Positions 6,582 to 14,677 are shown, counted from the first letter of the stretch. The stretch is DNA of 19,381 nucleotides from an uncultured Verrucomicrobiales bacterium (GCA_937916135.1 CALFTQ010000111.1:1-19381), one strand, 5' to 3'. Made by a program: numbers and translations. Notes: a model not told the origin generated them from the letters alone.

Positions 6582-8078
6582 ATGATTGAAGAAGAACTTC
6601 AGGAGTTAATTGAGACAATTCAGAGACGTGGGTGCGAGTGGCAGACCACTGAAGTAAAAGCCGCCCGCCACGGCTGCCCGGAAAAACTCTATGATACAAT
6701 ATCAGCCTTCTCTAACCAAGATAACGGGGGAGTCATGGTGTTCGGGCTGGATGAAAAAGCCAATTTTGCGAAAGTAGGTGTATACAATGCCCAGGAACTT
6801 CAGAAAAAGGTAATGGAATATTGCGAGCAAATGACACCCACCGTGCGCCCTGTCTTTACAGTACACGATGAAGACGGCAAGGTGTTCGTTTCCGCCGAAA
6901 TCCCACCCCTGGACATTTCAGAACGCCCCTGTTTCCGCTCCGGCATGGGGCGGCTCAAAGGCTCATACATCCGCGTAGGCGATGCGGACCTTCACATGAC
7001 GGAGTATGAAATATACAGCTATGAGGCCTTCCGAAAAAAGATTCGGGATGACATACGCCCAGCCGAAGGAGTTACCCGGAATGCTCTGGATAAGGATGCT
7101 CTGGACATCTACCTGGCACTGATGCGCCGGGAACGCCCGAACCTGACAAGAACTTCTGAAGAGCAGCAATATGAACTCAACGGCATTGTGCGCAATGGGC
7201 AGGTAACCATGGCAGCTGTATTGTTGTTCGGTTTATACCCGCAAGCATTTTTCTCCCGGCTCAATATCTCAGCCACCTGCATACCCGGCAGAACAAAAGG
7301 CGATGTCGATGCCTCCGGCAACCGATTCACTGATACCAAGCGCATCGAGGGAACCATTCCGGAAATGTTGGAAAAAGCTCTCGATTTTGTACGCAACAAC
7401 ATGCGCCAGACCACCAGAATCAGCCCCCGGACAGGTAAACGCATCAACGAACCTCAATACCCTATGGAAGCCGTACGTGAAGCTATACTAAACGCCCTGG
7501 TTCACCGTGATTACAGCATTCACACAGAAACCCGCCCCATCCAGCTTGATATGTACGAGGACAGGTTGGAAATCATTAACCCTGGCGGTCTATACGGCAG
7601 GCTTACGGTGGATCAGCTGGGCCATACGCAACCAGATACACGCAACCCAGTGTTAGTGACAGCCTTGGAAACGCTTGGTAAAACTGAAAATCGTTATTCC
7701 GGCATTCCGACCATCCGGCTCACGATGGCCGAACATTCCTTACCCGCACCTGTATTTAAAAACACAACCAATGAATTCAAGGTTATTCTGTACCACACGC
7801 CATTGGTTACCACGAACACCATGCTCACAGCGTCCAGCATCGAACAAAAATTAATAAACTTCTGCCGCGCTCCACGTTCACGAGCTGAAATCATTGACCA
7901 TCTGAACATTGAATCCGGCCACTACGCCCTGCGCCGATATCTTGACCCACTTGTGCAGTCCGGAGTCATCCGCATGACCATTCCCGAAAAACCGAGAAGT
8001 CGCAACCAGCGTTTTATCACAACAGCCTCCCTCCCCGGGCACAACGAGCCCCTGAGGGAAATCAACGCAGCCGAGTAA
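6582..8078 (+). CDS. AlbA_2 / HATPase_c_4 (Schlafen-like, RecG-related) putative DNA-binding regulator
   Basis: A 498-residue protein of the family often annotated as divergent AAA_4 or putative transcriptional regulator. Residues ~20-140 form the AlbA_2 (Schlafen) domain with E24-V-K-A-A and TISAFSNQDNGGVMVFGLDE (39-58). Residues ~290-385 match HATPase_c_4, with AVREAILNALVHRDYS (297-312) and DRLEIINPGGL (327-337). Residues ~420-470 look like a winged helix-turn-helix (RSRAEIIDHLNIES, then RYLDPLVQSGVIRM). The molecular role in this family is not settled. The base composition is visibly lower in GC than neighbouring genes and the upstream DNA is AT-rich, suggesting transfer. The last residues NEPLREINAAE and the stop codon come from a duplicated plsX 3' end, so the native C-terminus was probably replaced or extended. 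A possible -10 TATAAA lies at 6551-6556. Confidence 0.85.
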   Translation: MIEEELQELIETIQRRGCEWQTTEVKAARHGCPEKLYDTISAFSNQDNGGVMVFGLDEKANFAKVGVYNAQELQKKVMEYCEQMTPTVRPVFTVHDEDGKVFVSAEIPPLDISERPCFRSGMGRLKGSYIRVGDADLHMTEYEIYSYEAFRKKIRDDIRPAEGVTRNALDKDALDIYLALMRRERPNLTRTSEEQQYELNGIVRNGQVTMAAVLLFGLYPQAFFSRLNISATCIPGRTKGDVDASGNRFTDTKRIEGTIPEMLEKALDFVRNNMRQTTRISPRTGKRINEPQYPMEAVREAILNALVHRDYSIHTETRPIQLDMYEDRLEIINPGGLYGRLTVDQLGHTQPDTRNPVLVTALETLGKTENRYSGIPTIRLTMAEHSLPAPVFKNTTNEFKVILYHTPLVTTNTMLTASSIEQKLINFCRAPRSRAEIIDHLNIESGHYALRRYLDPLVQSGVIRMTIPEKPRSRNQRFITTASLPGHNEPLREINAAE

Positions 8079-8228
8079 AGACACCCTCTCCGACTATAAC
8101 CTCCCCCGGAGCACCGTCTCCGGGGGATTTTTTTGCAATAACTCAACTCTATAATGTAAGAAATTTCTTAATTTTTAATAAAACGTCTTACGTTTTGCAG
8201 TATTTTCTTCACTTATTTCTTACGTTAT
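8042..8228 (+). repeat. Direct repeat, copy 2 (duplicated plsX 3' end with terminator)
   Basis: The second copy of the 6308-6497 repeat, at offset 1734 falling to 1731. It supplies the final 11 codons and stop of the AlbA_2 gene, then a terminator, the palindrome TAAGAAATTTCTTA (8157-8170) and TTTCTTAC (8216-8223). Confidence 0.92.
8102..8134 (+). terminator. Intrinsic terminator of the AlbA_2 gene (copy of the plsX terminator)
   Basis: Stem TCCCCCGGAG (8102-8111) with CTCCGGGGGA (8118-8127), 6-nt loop and seven Ts. The loop differs from copy 1 while the stem is kept. Confidence 0.88.
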
Positions 8229-8276
8229 CAACAATCTCTTCACTTGTTTCTTACATTTTCGAGCATCTCTTCACCT
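8207..8276 (+). repeat. Imperfect 31-nt tandem repeats
   Basis: CTTCACTT at 8207, CTTCACTT at 8238 and CTTCACCT at 8269 recur at a 31-nt period. The first two units also share TTTCTTAC at the same offset (8216, 8247). The first unit lies inside direct repeat copy 2; copy 1 holds only one unit. Confidence 0.6.
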
Positions 8277-8585
8277 ATTCCGGAACAGAGTGACACACAG
8301 AGAAGCAAAGAAACCGCCCGCATGTGCCTGAACAGCTGCACGCGGGCGGTTCTTACTTACTACCTTATTGAAACACAGCCTCATCCCATATTGGCGGCGG
8401 CAGCTCTCTCCTTCCACCGCAGCCGGGTCTTTCGGGCTGATGCAGTTACGACTCCGCAGCGGCAGCAATCGTTCAAAAAAAACGCAATATTTTTATTGAA
8501 GGCGCAAAACGCCCGGAATACGCATTGACTTTAGATACCAAGGGGAGTAAAATCTCCCGACTTTCAATTTCACCCCCGAAGTTTC
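8229..8585. other. Intergenic region between the AlbA_2 cassette and kbl
   Basis: No convincing gene. It holds the end of the 31-nt tandem repeats and a hairpin with arms AACCGCCCGC (8312-8321) and GCGGGCGGTT (8342-8351), which would work best as a terminator on the minus strand because TTTCTTTG follows it there. A G+C-richer stretch with no recognised content (8380-8470) follows, then the kbl promoter. A 94-codon plus-strand open frame at 8244-8528 has no plausible protein character. Confidence 0.5.
8525..8553 (+). promoter_or_regulatory. Promoter of kbl
   Basis: TTGACT (8525-8530) and TAAAAT (8548-8553) have a 17-nt spacer. A short inverted repeat (GGGAG / CTCCC) surrounds the -10 box. The predicted leader is about 26 nt. 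Confidence 0.65.
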
Positions 8586-9785
8586 ATGTACAATCCCGAG
8601 TTCAAGAACCGTCTGGTGAGCGACCTGGAGGCCCTGAAGGCCGCCGGTCTGTTCAAGCAGGAGCGCTATATCGACACCAAGCAGTACTCCGAAGTGGGTC
8701 TGAAGGATGGCAGCAAGGTCATCAACATGTGCGCCAACAACTACCTGGGCCTGGCCAACAGCCCGGTGCTGATGCAGGCCGCCAAGGACGCCATCGACCG
8801 CTGGGGCTACGGCATGGCCTCTGTGCGCTTCATCTGCGGCACCCAGACCCTGCACCAGCAGCTTGAGGAGCGCCTCAGCGCCTTCCTCGGCACCGAGGAC
8901 ACCATCCTCTTCGGTTCCTGCTTCGATGCCAACGGCGGTCTGTTCGAAGGCCTGCTGAGCAAGGAGGACGCCATCATCTCCGACTCCCTGAACCACGCTT
9001 CCATCATCGATGGCGTGCGCCTCTGCAAGGCCGCCCGCTACCGCTATGCCAACAACGACATGGCCGACCTGGAAGCCAAGCTGCAGGAAGCCAAGGCCGC
9101 CGGTGCCCGCACCATCCTCATCTCCACGGACGGTGTGTTCTCCATGGACGGTATCGTGGCCAGCCTGGACAAGATTCATGAGCTTGCCGAGAAGTACGGT
9201 GCGCTGGTGCACTTCGACGAATCCCACGCCACGGGCGTGCTGGGCAAGCGCGGTCGCGGCACGCACGAGCACTGCGGCCTCTTCGGCAAGATTGATATCA
9301 CCACCGGCACCTTCGGCAAGGCCCTGGGTGGTGCCTCCGGCGGCTATGTTTCCGCCAAAAAGGAAATCGTGGACATGCTGCGCCAGAAGGCCCGCCCCTA
9401 CCTCTTCTCCAACAGCGTGATGCCCGCCATCGCCGCCACCACCATCAAGGTGCTGGACATGCTCGAGGAATCCACCGAGCTGGTGGAGCGCGTGCAGAGC
9501 AATGCCGCTTACTTCCGCAAGGGTATGGAGCAGTGCGGTTTCACCCTCGCCGGCGCCGGCCATGCCATCGTGCCCGTCATGATTGGCGATGCCGCCCTCT
9601 CCCAGCAGATGAGCAACCGCCTGCTCGAGCTTGGCGTGTATGCCATGGGCTTCTTCTACCCCGTGGTGCCCAAGGAACAGGCCCGCATCCGCACCCAGAT
9701 TTCTGCTGCCCACACCACCGAGCAGCTCGACCGCGCCATCGCCGCCTTTGCACAGGCCGGCCAGGAGCTCGGCCTCATCAAGTAA
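8586..9785 (+). CDS. kbl: Glycine C-acetyltransferase (2-amino-3-ketobutyrate CoA ligase)
   Basis: A PLP enzyme of the alpha-oxoamine synthase family that cleaves 2-amino-3-ketobutyrate with CoA to glycine and acetyl-CoA, the second step of threonine breakdown via threonine dehydrogenase. The 399-residue length is typical. The Schiff-base lysine is K245 in TGTFGKALGGASGGY; D211 and H214 are in HFDESHATG; RFICGTQTLHQQLEERL, SCFDANGGLFEGLL and SLNHASIIDGVRLCKA agree closely with Kbl rather than with BioF or serine palmitoyltransferase. The partner gene tdh is not adjacent. The gene is monocistronic, with its own promoter and a strong terminator. It starts at the first ATG after the promoter, with no SD. 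Confidence 0.95.
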   Translation: MYNPEFKNRLVSDLEALKAAGLFKQERYIDTKQYSEVGLKDGSKVINMCANNYLGLANSPVLMQAAKDAIDRWGYGMASVRFICGTQTLHQQLEERLSAFLGTEDTILFGSCFDANGGLFEGLLSKEDAIISDSLNHASIIDGVRLCKAARYRYANNDMADLEAKLQEAKAAGARTILISTDGVFSMDGIVASLDKIHELAEKYGALVHFDESHATGVLGKRGRGTHEHCGLFGKIDITTGTFGKALGGASGGYVSAKKEIVDMLRQKARPYLFSNSVMPAIAATTIKVLDMLEESTELVERVQSNAAYFRKGMEQCGFTLAGAGHAIVPVMIGDAALSQQMSNRLLELGVYAMGFFYPVVPKEQARIRTQISAAHTTEQLDRAIAAFAQAGQELGLIK

Positions 9786-9815
9786 ATCTGCAGGGCACCC
9801 TCCCTTCTCATTCCC

Positions 9816-9849
9816 ATCCCCTGCCCGCCGCGCCGGGCAGGGGATTTTT
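9816..9849 (+). terminator. Intrinsic terminator of kbl
   Basis: A perfect 12-bp stem (9816-9827 with 9834-9845), 6-nt loop, then a T run. Confidence 0.9.
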
Positions 9850-9854
9850 GTACG

Positions 9855-9888
9855 AATGACCCGGCAAAGAGGTGTTTGCCGGGGCATT
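9855..9888. repeat. Second hairpin downstream of kbl
   Basis: CCCGGCAAA (9860-9868) pairs with TTTGCCGGG (9875-9883), extended by AATG/CATT after one mismatch. It could be a back-up terminator; its role is unknown. Confidence 0.5.
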
Positions 9889-9942
9889 CCACTGCTTTTT
9901 GTGTACTACCCGTTTTCCAGGCTCGCTTAGCTGCAGAGTTTG

Positions 9943-9951
9943 TGCTAGACT
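9943..9951 (+). promoter_or_regulatory. Extended -10 element for the AMP-binding gene
   Basis: TGCTAGACT, the same extended -10 form as for ilvC and plsX, lies 20 nt before the ATG. No good -35 hexamer is seen at the proper distance. Confidence 0.4.
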
Positions 9952-9971
9952 CACCCCACAGGTAGAGAAGC

Positions 9972-12155
9972 ATGAGTGAAATCCGCATAGATGGTGCAGA
10001 CAACATACCGGCACACCCCATACTGGTGGTGCCCAACAGGGTCGATTTGACCACCATGCAGGAACTGGAGAAAGCCTTGGGCGGCAAACCTCGCGTTGCA
10101 TGGATGGTAGAGAGCTCCCTCATGCCGGGCGAGGCAATTATGAACCACCTGCGGCAGAACCAATCTGCCGGTTTTGTATGCGCCATCAATCAGCAGGGGC
10201 GCGAGCAGATTGTCGCCAAAGCCCGGCAGCAAATGGAAATGGGGCGAAACGTCGTCCTGCTTCCCGGGCGCCCGCAGCAAGCACCCGCCACACTGGCAGA
10301 TATACCCGGCCAGCTGCTTTCTCTATTCGATGGTGCACAGTTAGATGCCATGCCGGTATACATCGGCATGTATAACCATTTTTTTGATGCCGCCATCACC
10401 ACCAGGGAGCCCTACGACGAGCTGCACATCAGCTTCTGCCCCGCAGTGCGGGCCGGAAACCAGCAGGGAACCCGCATCCAGGCAGTGTGGATGAACGCAC
10501 AGGCCACCCAGCTGGAGGAGCATCCCATGCTGAAGAACCGGAGCCTCTCCCAGTTGCTGGTAGAAGCCCTGATGCGCAATCCTGACGGCAGGCTGCTGGA
10601 CGGCATAGACGACTCAACCATGAGTTACTCCGACCTCCTCGCTGCTGCCATCCTGACCACTGGCGTGCTCGAGAAGCACCCCAACACCCCACGCATGGGT
10701 ATCATTCTGCCCCCGGGCAAACTGAGCACCATTGCCAATCTGGCCTGCATTCTGACCGGCATCACAGCCGTCAACATCAACTACACCTCCACCCCGCAGC
10801 AGTTCAGCCAAATGGTGAAACAAGCCGGTCTTACCCGCTTCATCACCGATTCCCGCTTCACCAATATGCAGCGGCAATTCGCCTGGCCCCCCAGCCGCGA
10901 CCTCATCTACCTGAACCAGGAACTCGAGGAAAAAGGCCCATGGAAACTGAAAGCCTGGAGCACCCTTTCCAAACTGTGGACCACGCAGCAATTCATGCAG
11001 CACGCCAGGCTTTCCCCCACTGAGGGCGAAACCGAAGCCGCGGTCACCTTCACAGGCGGCACAGAGGCCCAGCCGCTGGGGGTTCCTTTCACTCAGCGCA
11101 TGCTTCTGGCCGCCGCCATCAGCCTGCGCAGCCGCCTGCAGCTCTCCCCCAGGCATGATATCCTGCTGTCCATCATGCCGGCGTACACCCCGGCTGGCCT
11201 CATCGGTGGTATACTGCTGCCCATACTGGGCGGGTTCGACATGGTGACATACTCTATCCCCAAAGCCGGCAAAAGGATCTGCACCCTGGTGCAGCAGCAT
11301 GCAGCATCCCTGGTCATCAACACCCCGGACGGCATGCGCGCCATGCTCAAAGCAGCCACGGATACAGGCGCCTTCCACTCACTCCGGTATTGCCTGTGCT
11401 CCGGTGCTAAAATGCCCGGTAGTCTGGCTGAGGAAGCGCAGCAGCGCTTCGGGCTCCACATGCTGGAGTGCTACGGCGCGGCAGAAGTACTCCCCTTTGC
11501 TGCGGCTGCCATGCCCCACCCCGATACAGACTCTGGCCCCACCCTCCCCACCGCCCGTAAGGGCTGCATCGGCGCGCCTCTGCCCGGTGTGGCCGTTCGC
11601 ATCACCGGGCTTTACACACCAGAAGCCTCACCCACCCCATCCAACCCGGGGCTCATATGGCTCAGGGGCCCTGCTGTCACACGGAAATATCTGGGGCTCA
11701 GCAATGAAGACACGCCGCGCATGCACGGCAACTGGTTCTGCACCGGAGATGTCGGCTTCATGTCAGCAGAGGGTCTGCTCACCATCTTGGGACGCAAAGT
11801 GCGTTTCACCCAGATAGGCAGTGAGATGATTCCGCACGTACTGCTGGAGGAGTACCTGAAGAAAATCTTCAACATTCCTGAGGACGAAACCGGGCGCAAG
11901 ATTGCCATCGTAAGCGTGCCCGGACGCTCCGGGGGGGAGGAACTGGTGCTCCTCTCCACCCTGATCAAAGAGGTTACCGCCGCAGATTACTCCACCCTGC
12001 GGGAGGGTGTGTCCAAACTGCACCTGCCCCGCAACTGGGCCCCCCGTTACATCCTGCCCGTCAAGTTCATCCCCACCCTGCCCAATGGAAAACTCGATTA
12101 TCGGGAATGCTTCATCGGCACCTGCAGGATGCTCAAAATCAAAATCGACCAGTAA
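9972..12155 (+). CDS. Aas-like fusion: degenerate PlsC acyltransferase domain plus AMP-binding acyl-CoA/ACP synthetase
   Basis: A 727-residue protein in two parts. Residues ~10-180 resemble a PlsC/LPLAT domain (ILVVPNRVDLTT for the NHxxxxD box, NVVLLPGRPQ for the FPEGTRS box). The catalytic His is Arg and the Asp is not in register, so acyltransfer is doubtful. Residues ~210-727 are an ANL adenylating enzyme: FTGGTEAQPLGV (360-371) for the phosphate loop, where the usual Lys of PKG is Leu; ECYGAAEVLP (499-508); NWFCTGDVG with D593; and the terminal catalytic lysine K707 in LPNGKLDY. The likely reaction is activation of a fatty acid to acyl-AMP and then to a thioester, in the manner of bacterial Aas in phospholipid recycling. 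No membrane segment is obvious. No terminator follows; an inverted-repeat element lies downstream. Confidence 0.8.
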   Translation: MSEIRIDGADNIPAHPILVVPNRVDLTTMQELEKALGGKPRVAWMVESSLMPGEAIMNHLRQNQSAGFVCAINQQGREQIVAKARQQMEMGRNVVLLPGRPQQAPATLADIPGQLLSLFDGAQLDAMPVYIGMYNHFFDAAITTREPYDELHISFCPAVRAGNQQGTRIQAVWMNAQATQLEEHPMLKNRSLSQLLVEALMRNPDGRLLDGIDDSTMSYSDLLAAAILTTGVLEKHPNTPRMGIILPPGKLSTIANLACILTGITAVNINYTSTPQQFSQMVKQAGLTRFITDSRFTNMQRQFAWPPSRDLIYLNQELEEKGPWKLKAWSTLSKLWTTQQFMQHARLSPTEGETEAAVTFTGGTEAQPLGVPFTQRMLLAAAISLRSRLQLSPRHDILLSIMPAYTPAGLIGGILLPILGGFDMVTYSIPKAGKRICTLVQQHAASLVINTPDGMRAMLKAATDTGAFHSLRYCLCSGAKMPGSLAEEAQQRFGLHMLECYGAAEVLPFAAAAMPHPDTDSGPTLPTARKGCIGAPLPGVAVRITGLYTPEASPTPSNPGLIWLRGPAVTRKYLGLSNEDTPRMHGNWFCTGDVGFMSAEGLLTILGRKVRFTQIGSEMIPHVLLEEYLKKIFNIPEDETGRKIAIVSVPGRSGGEELVLLSTLIKEVTAADYSTLREGVSKLHLPRNWAPRYILPVKFIPTLPNGKLDYRECFIGTCRMLKIKIDQ

Positions 12156-12250
12156 TTTCCACTGCACACGCACCCTGCCATGCTGATTTTGCGCCACATG
12201 TGCCCCAATGGTTGAGTACAAAGCGCGATAAATTGATATTTGAAAGTACA

Positions 12251-12370
12251 ATGTACAAGGGACAAAGTACAATTTGAGTTCCCTGCGGCTCCGCCGCAGC
12301 CGTTTAAAATGGCGAGCCTAAGGCGAGCGGAACTCCTAAATTGTCCTTTGTAATTTGTCCTTTGTACATC
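12251..12370. repeat. Imperfect inverted-repeat (MITE-like) element
   Basis: Left arm 12251-12282 (ATGTACAAGGGACAAAG...GAGTTCC) is matched in reverse complement by right arm 12329-12369 (GGAACTC...CCTTTGTACAT), which also repeats TTTGTCCTTTGTAC-like words. The core has a 7-bp GC hairpin (12283-12299) and a direct repeat GGCGAGC-CTAA-GGCGAGC (12311-12328). It is non-coding. Confidence 0.6.
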
Positions 12371-12492
12371 CCGCCAAATTCTAATTTGTCGAGCAGATAG
12401 GGGCTTCTTCCAAAATGTTGCTGATATTTCTAATGACTTACAAAATCTTTGAGACTCGCGTGTGATTTTGCACATGGCAGGCCGCATTTTGC

Positions 12493-12520
12493 TTTACAAT
12501 GATGCGGTATCTGTTATACT
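12493..12520 (+). promoter_or_regulatory. Promoter of transketolase
   Basis: TTTACA (12493-12498) and an extended -10, TGTTATACT (TATACT at 12515-12520), have a 16-nt spacer. The -10 box ends 9 nt before the ATG, so the message is predicted to be nearly leaderless. Confidence 0.6.
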
Positions 12521-12529
12521 CGAATTCGC

Positions 12530-14539
12530 ATGAATACGGAAATCCTTCAAAAGGCTGCCAATCAGGCCAGAGGTCTTGCCATCGATGCCATTTTCGACAA
12601 AGCCTCCGGCCACATGGGACTGCCCCTGGGCTGCGCAGAAATCGGCGCCATTCTCTATGGCGAACTGCTCAATGTGAACCCTGCAGAACCCCGCTGGCTC
12701 AACCGCGACCGCTTTGTGCTCTCCGGTGGCCACGGCTCCATGTTCCTCTACAGCTGGCTGCACCTCAGCGGCTACGCCGTGAGCATGGATGACCTCAAGG
12801 CTTTCCGTGCCAAGGGCTCCAACACCCCCGGCCACCCGGAATTCGGCTGCTGCCCCGGTGTGGAGTGCACCACCGGCCCGCTCGGCCAGGGCATTGCCAA
12901 CGCCGTGGGTTTCGCTATCTCCGGCAAGCACGCCGCCGCCCGCTTCAACACCCCCGAGCACGAGATTTTCAACAACAACGTCTACTGCCTTGCCGGCGAC
13001 GGCTGCATCGAAGAAGGTATCTCCCGCGAAGCCGCCGCCATTGCCGGTACCCTCAAGCTGGATAACCTCATCCTCATCTACGATGCCAACGGCATCACGC
13101 TCGACGCCCCCATCGAAACCACGCAGATTGACGACATCGCCGCCTGCTTCACAGCCCAGGGCTGGGATGCCTTCACCATCGACGGCCACAACATGGAGGA
13201 AGTCGAAAAGACCCTCCGCGTCTGCCGCCTGGAGAAGAACGGCCGCCCGAAACTCATCATCGCCAAGACCATCATCGCCAAGGGCGTGCCCGGTTTCGAA
13301 GGCACCACCAAGGGCCACGGCGAAGGCGGCGCCAAGCTCTGGGCCGAAGCCCACGCCAACTGGGGCCTGCCCACCGACCAGCAGTACTACGTTTCCGACG
13401 ATGTGCGCGCCTACATGGCCGAGCTCAAGACCCAGCGCGAAGCCGCTTATGCTGAGTGGAAGAGCATCTTCGATGCCTGGAGCGCCGCCAACCCCGAAAA
13501 GGCAGCCGAGCTTGCCGCCGGTATCGACCTGGCCGCCAACGGCCTGAGTGCGGATGCCTGCAGCGCCCTCATCCCCACCTGGGCCCCCGGCGCCAAGGAA
13601 GCCACCCGCTCCTCCGGCGCAGTGGCGCAGAACGCCATCGGCACCGCCTGCACCGGCCTGCTCTCCACCAGCGCCGACCTCTTCTCCTCCAACAAGAACT
13701 ACCTGAAGGGCGCCGGCGACTTCTCCGCCACGGACTACACCGGCCGCAACTTCTGGTTCGGTATCCGTGAGCACGCCATGGCCGCCATCTGCAACGGCAT
13801 GGCATACGATGGCCTCTTCCGCGTCTCCGCCGGCACCTTCTGCGTGTTCGTGGACTACATGCGCGCCAGCATCCGCGTGGCCGCGCTCTCCCACCTGCCC
13901 GTCACCTATGTGCTCACCCACGATTCCGTGGCCGTGGGCGAAGACGGCCCCACCCACCAGCCTGTGGAAACCGTGACCGGCCTGCGCGTCATCCCCAATC
14001 TGGATGTCGTGCGCCCGGCCGATGAAGAAGAAGCAGCCGGTGCCTGGATGTGCGCCATGGAGCGCAAGAACGGCCCCACCGCCCTCATCTTCACCCGCCA
14101 GAACATCCCCAGCCTCACCAGCGTCATCGATATCTCCGCCGAGACCCGCCGCATGGGCACCATGAAGGGCGCCTACATCGCCCTCAAGGAGCAGACCGAG
14201 CAGCCCGGCACCATCATCATCTCCTCCGGCTCCGAGCTCATCCTCGCTCTGCAGGCCGCCAGGGAGCTGGGCCCGGATGTGCGCGTGGTCTCCATGCCCT
14301 CCATGTTCCGCTTCAACCAGCAGGACGCCGCCTACCAGGAGAGCATCCTGCCCGCCGCCTGCACCCGCCGCCTCGCCATCGAGGCCGGCAAGACCGACCT
14401 CTGGTACCGCTACGTCGGCCCGCAGGGCTGCATCATCGGCATCGATTCCTACGGCTTCTCTGCCCCGGGCGATGTCGTGCTCAGCGAACTCGGCATGAAC
14501 GTGCAGAACATCATCGACCACGCCAAGGCGATGATGTGA
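12530..14539 (+). CDS. tkt: Transketolase
   Basis: A TPP-dependent enzyme of the non-oxidative pentose phosphate pathway that moves two-carbon units between ketose and aldose phosphates. The 669-residue length is full. Seen: SGH at 26-28 (ASGHMGLPLG), GGHGSMFLY, the TPP/Mg motif GDGCIEEGISREA starting at G156 with D157 and N187, the catalytic Glu E414 in GIREHAM, and THDSVAVGEDGPTHQPVE in the pyrimidine domain. These place it with true transketolases rather than DXS. The ATG at 12530 begins directly at the family's usual N-terminus (NTEILQKAANQARGLAIDAI). The gene is single, with its own promoter 9 nt upstream and a terminator behind. Codon use is strongly biased to C-ending codons, as in highly expressed genes here. 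Confidence 0.97.
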   Translation: MNTEILQKAANQARGLAIDAIFDKASGHMGLPLGCAEIGAILYGELLNVNPAEPRWLNRDRFVLSGGHGSMFLYSWLHLSGYAVSMDDLKAFRAKGSNTPGHPEFGCCPGVECTTGPLGQGIANAVGFAISGKHAAARFNTPEHEIFNNNVYCLAGDGCIEEGISREAAAIAGTLKLDNLILIYDANGITLDAPIETTQIDDIAACFTAQGWDAFTIDGHNMEEVEKTLRVCRLEKNGRPKLIIAKTIIAKGVPGFEGTTKGHGEGGAKLWAEAHANWGLPTDQQYYVSDDVRAYMAELKTQREAAYAEWKSIFDAWSAANPEKAAELAAGIDLAANGLSADACSALIPTWAPGAKEATRSSGAVAQNAIGTACTGLLSTSADLFSSNKNYLKGAGDFSATDYTGRNFWFGIREHAMAAICNGMAYDGLFRVSAGTFCVFVDYMRASIRVAALSHLPVTYVLTHDSVAVGEDGPTHQPVETVTGLRVIPNLDVVRPADEEEAAGAWMCAMERKNGPTALIFTRQNIPSLTSVIDISAETRRMGTMKGAYIALKEQTEQPGTIIISSGSELILALQAARELGPDVRVVSMPSMFRFNQQDAAYQESILPAACTRRLAIEAGKTDLWYRYVGPQGCIIGIDSYGFSAPGDVVLSELGMNVQNIIDHAKAMM

Positions 14540-14575
14540 ACAGCGAATAATTAAGAGTAAATCGTTTTTAATATT

Positions 14576-14609
14576 CCCCCGCGTGGTCAGCCGGCCGCGC
14601 GGGGGAGTT
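14576..14609 (+). terminator. Intrinsic terminator of transketolase
   Basis: CCCCCGCG (14576-14583) pairs with CGCGGGGG (14598-14605) around a 14-nt loop, followed by AGTTTTA. Confidence 0.75.
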
Positions 14610-14677
14610 TTATGTCATTGCCCGGCCGTATGTCACCACTTCTTCACAATTCCCTCTTCGCTATTCGCTCTTTAGGC

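Larger units (their letters stand above)
12156..12529. other. Intergenic region before transketolase
   Basis: 374 nt without a gene. It contains an inverted-repeat element (12251-12370), about 120 nt of unremarkable AT-rich sequence, and the transketolase promoter. No intrinsic terminator for the upstream gene was seen outside the inverted repeat. Confidence 0.6.

Noticed and set aside
8244..8528. 94-codon plus-strand frame before kbl
   Set aside because: It starts in tandem repeats, crosses a hairpin and overlaps the kbl -35 box; no homology signal or start-site features.
12494..14521. 675-codon open frame antisense to transketolase
   Set aside because: It mirrors a gene with complete transketolase motifs; the long antisense frame results from strong C-ending codon bias, and its His/Gly/Ala/Val-rich product has no domain.
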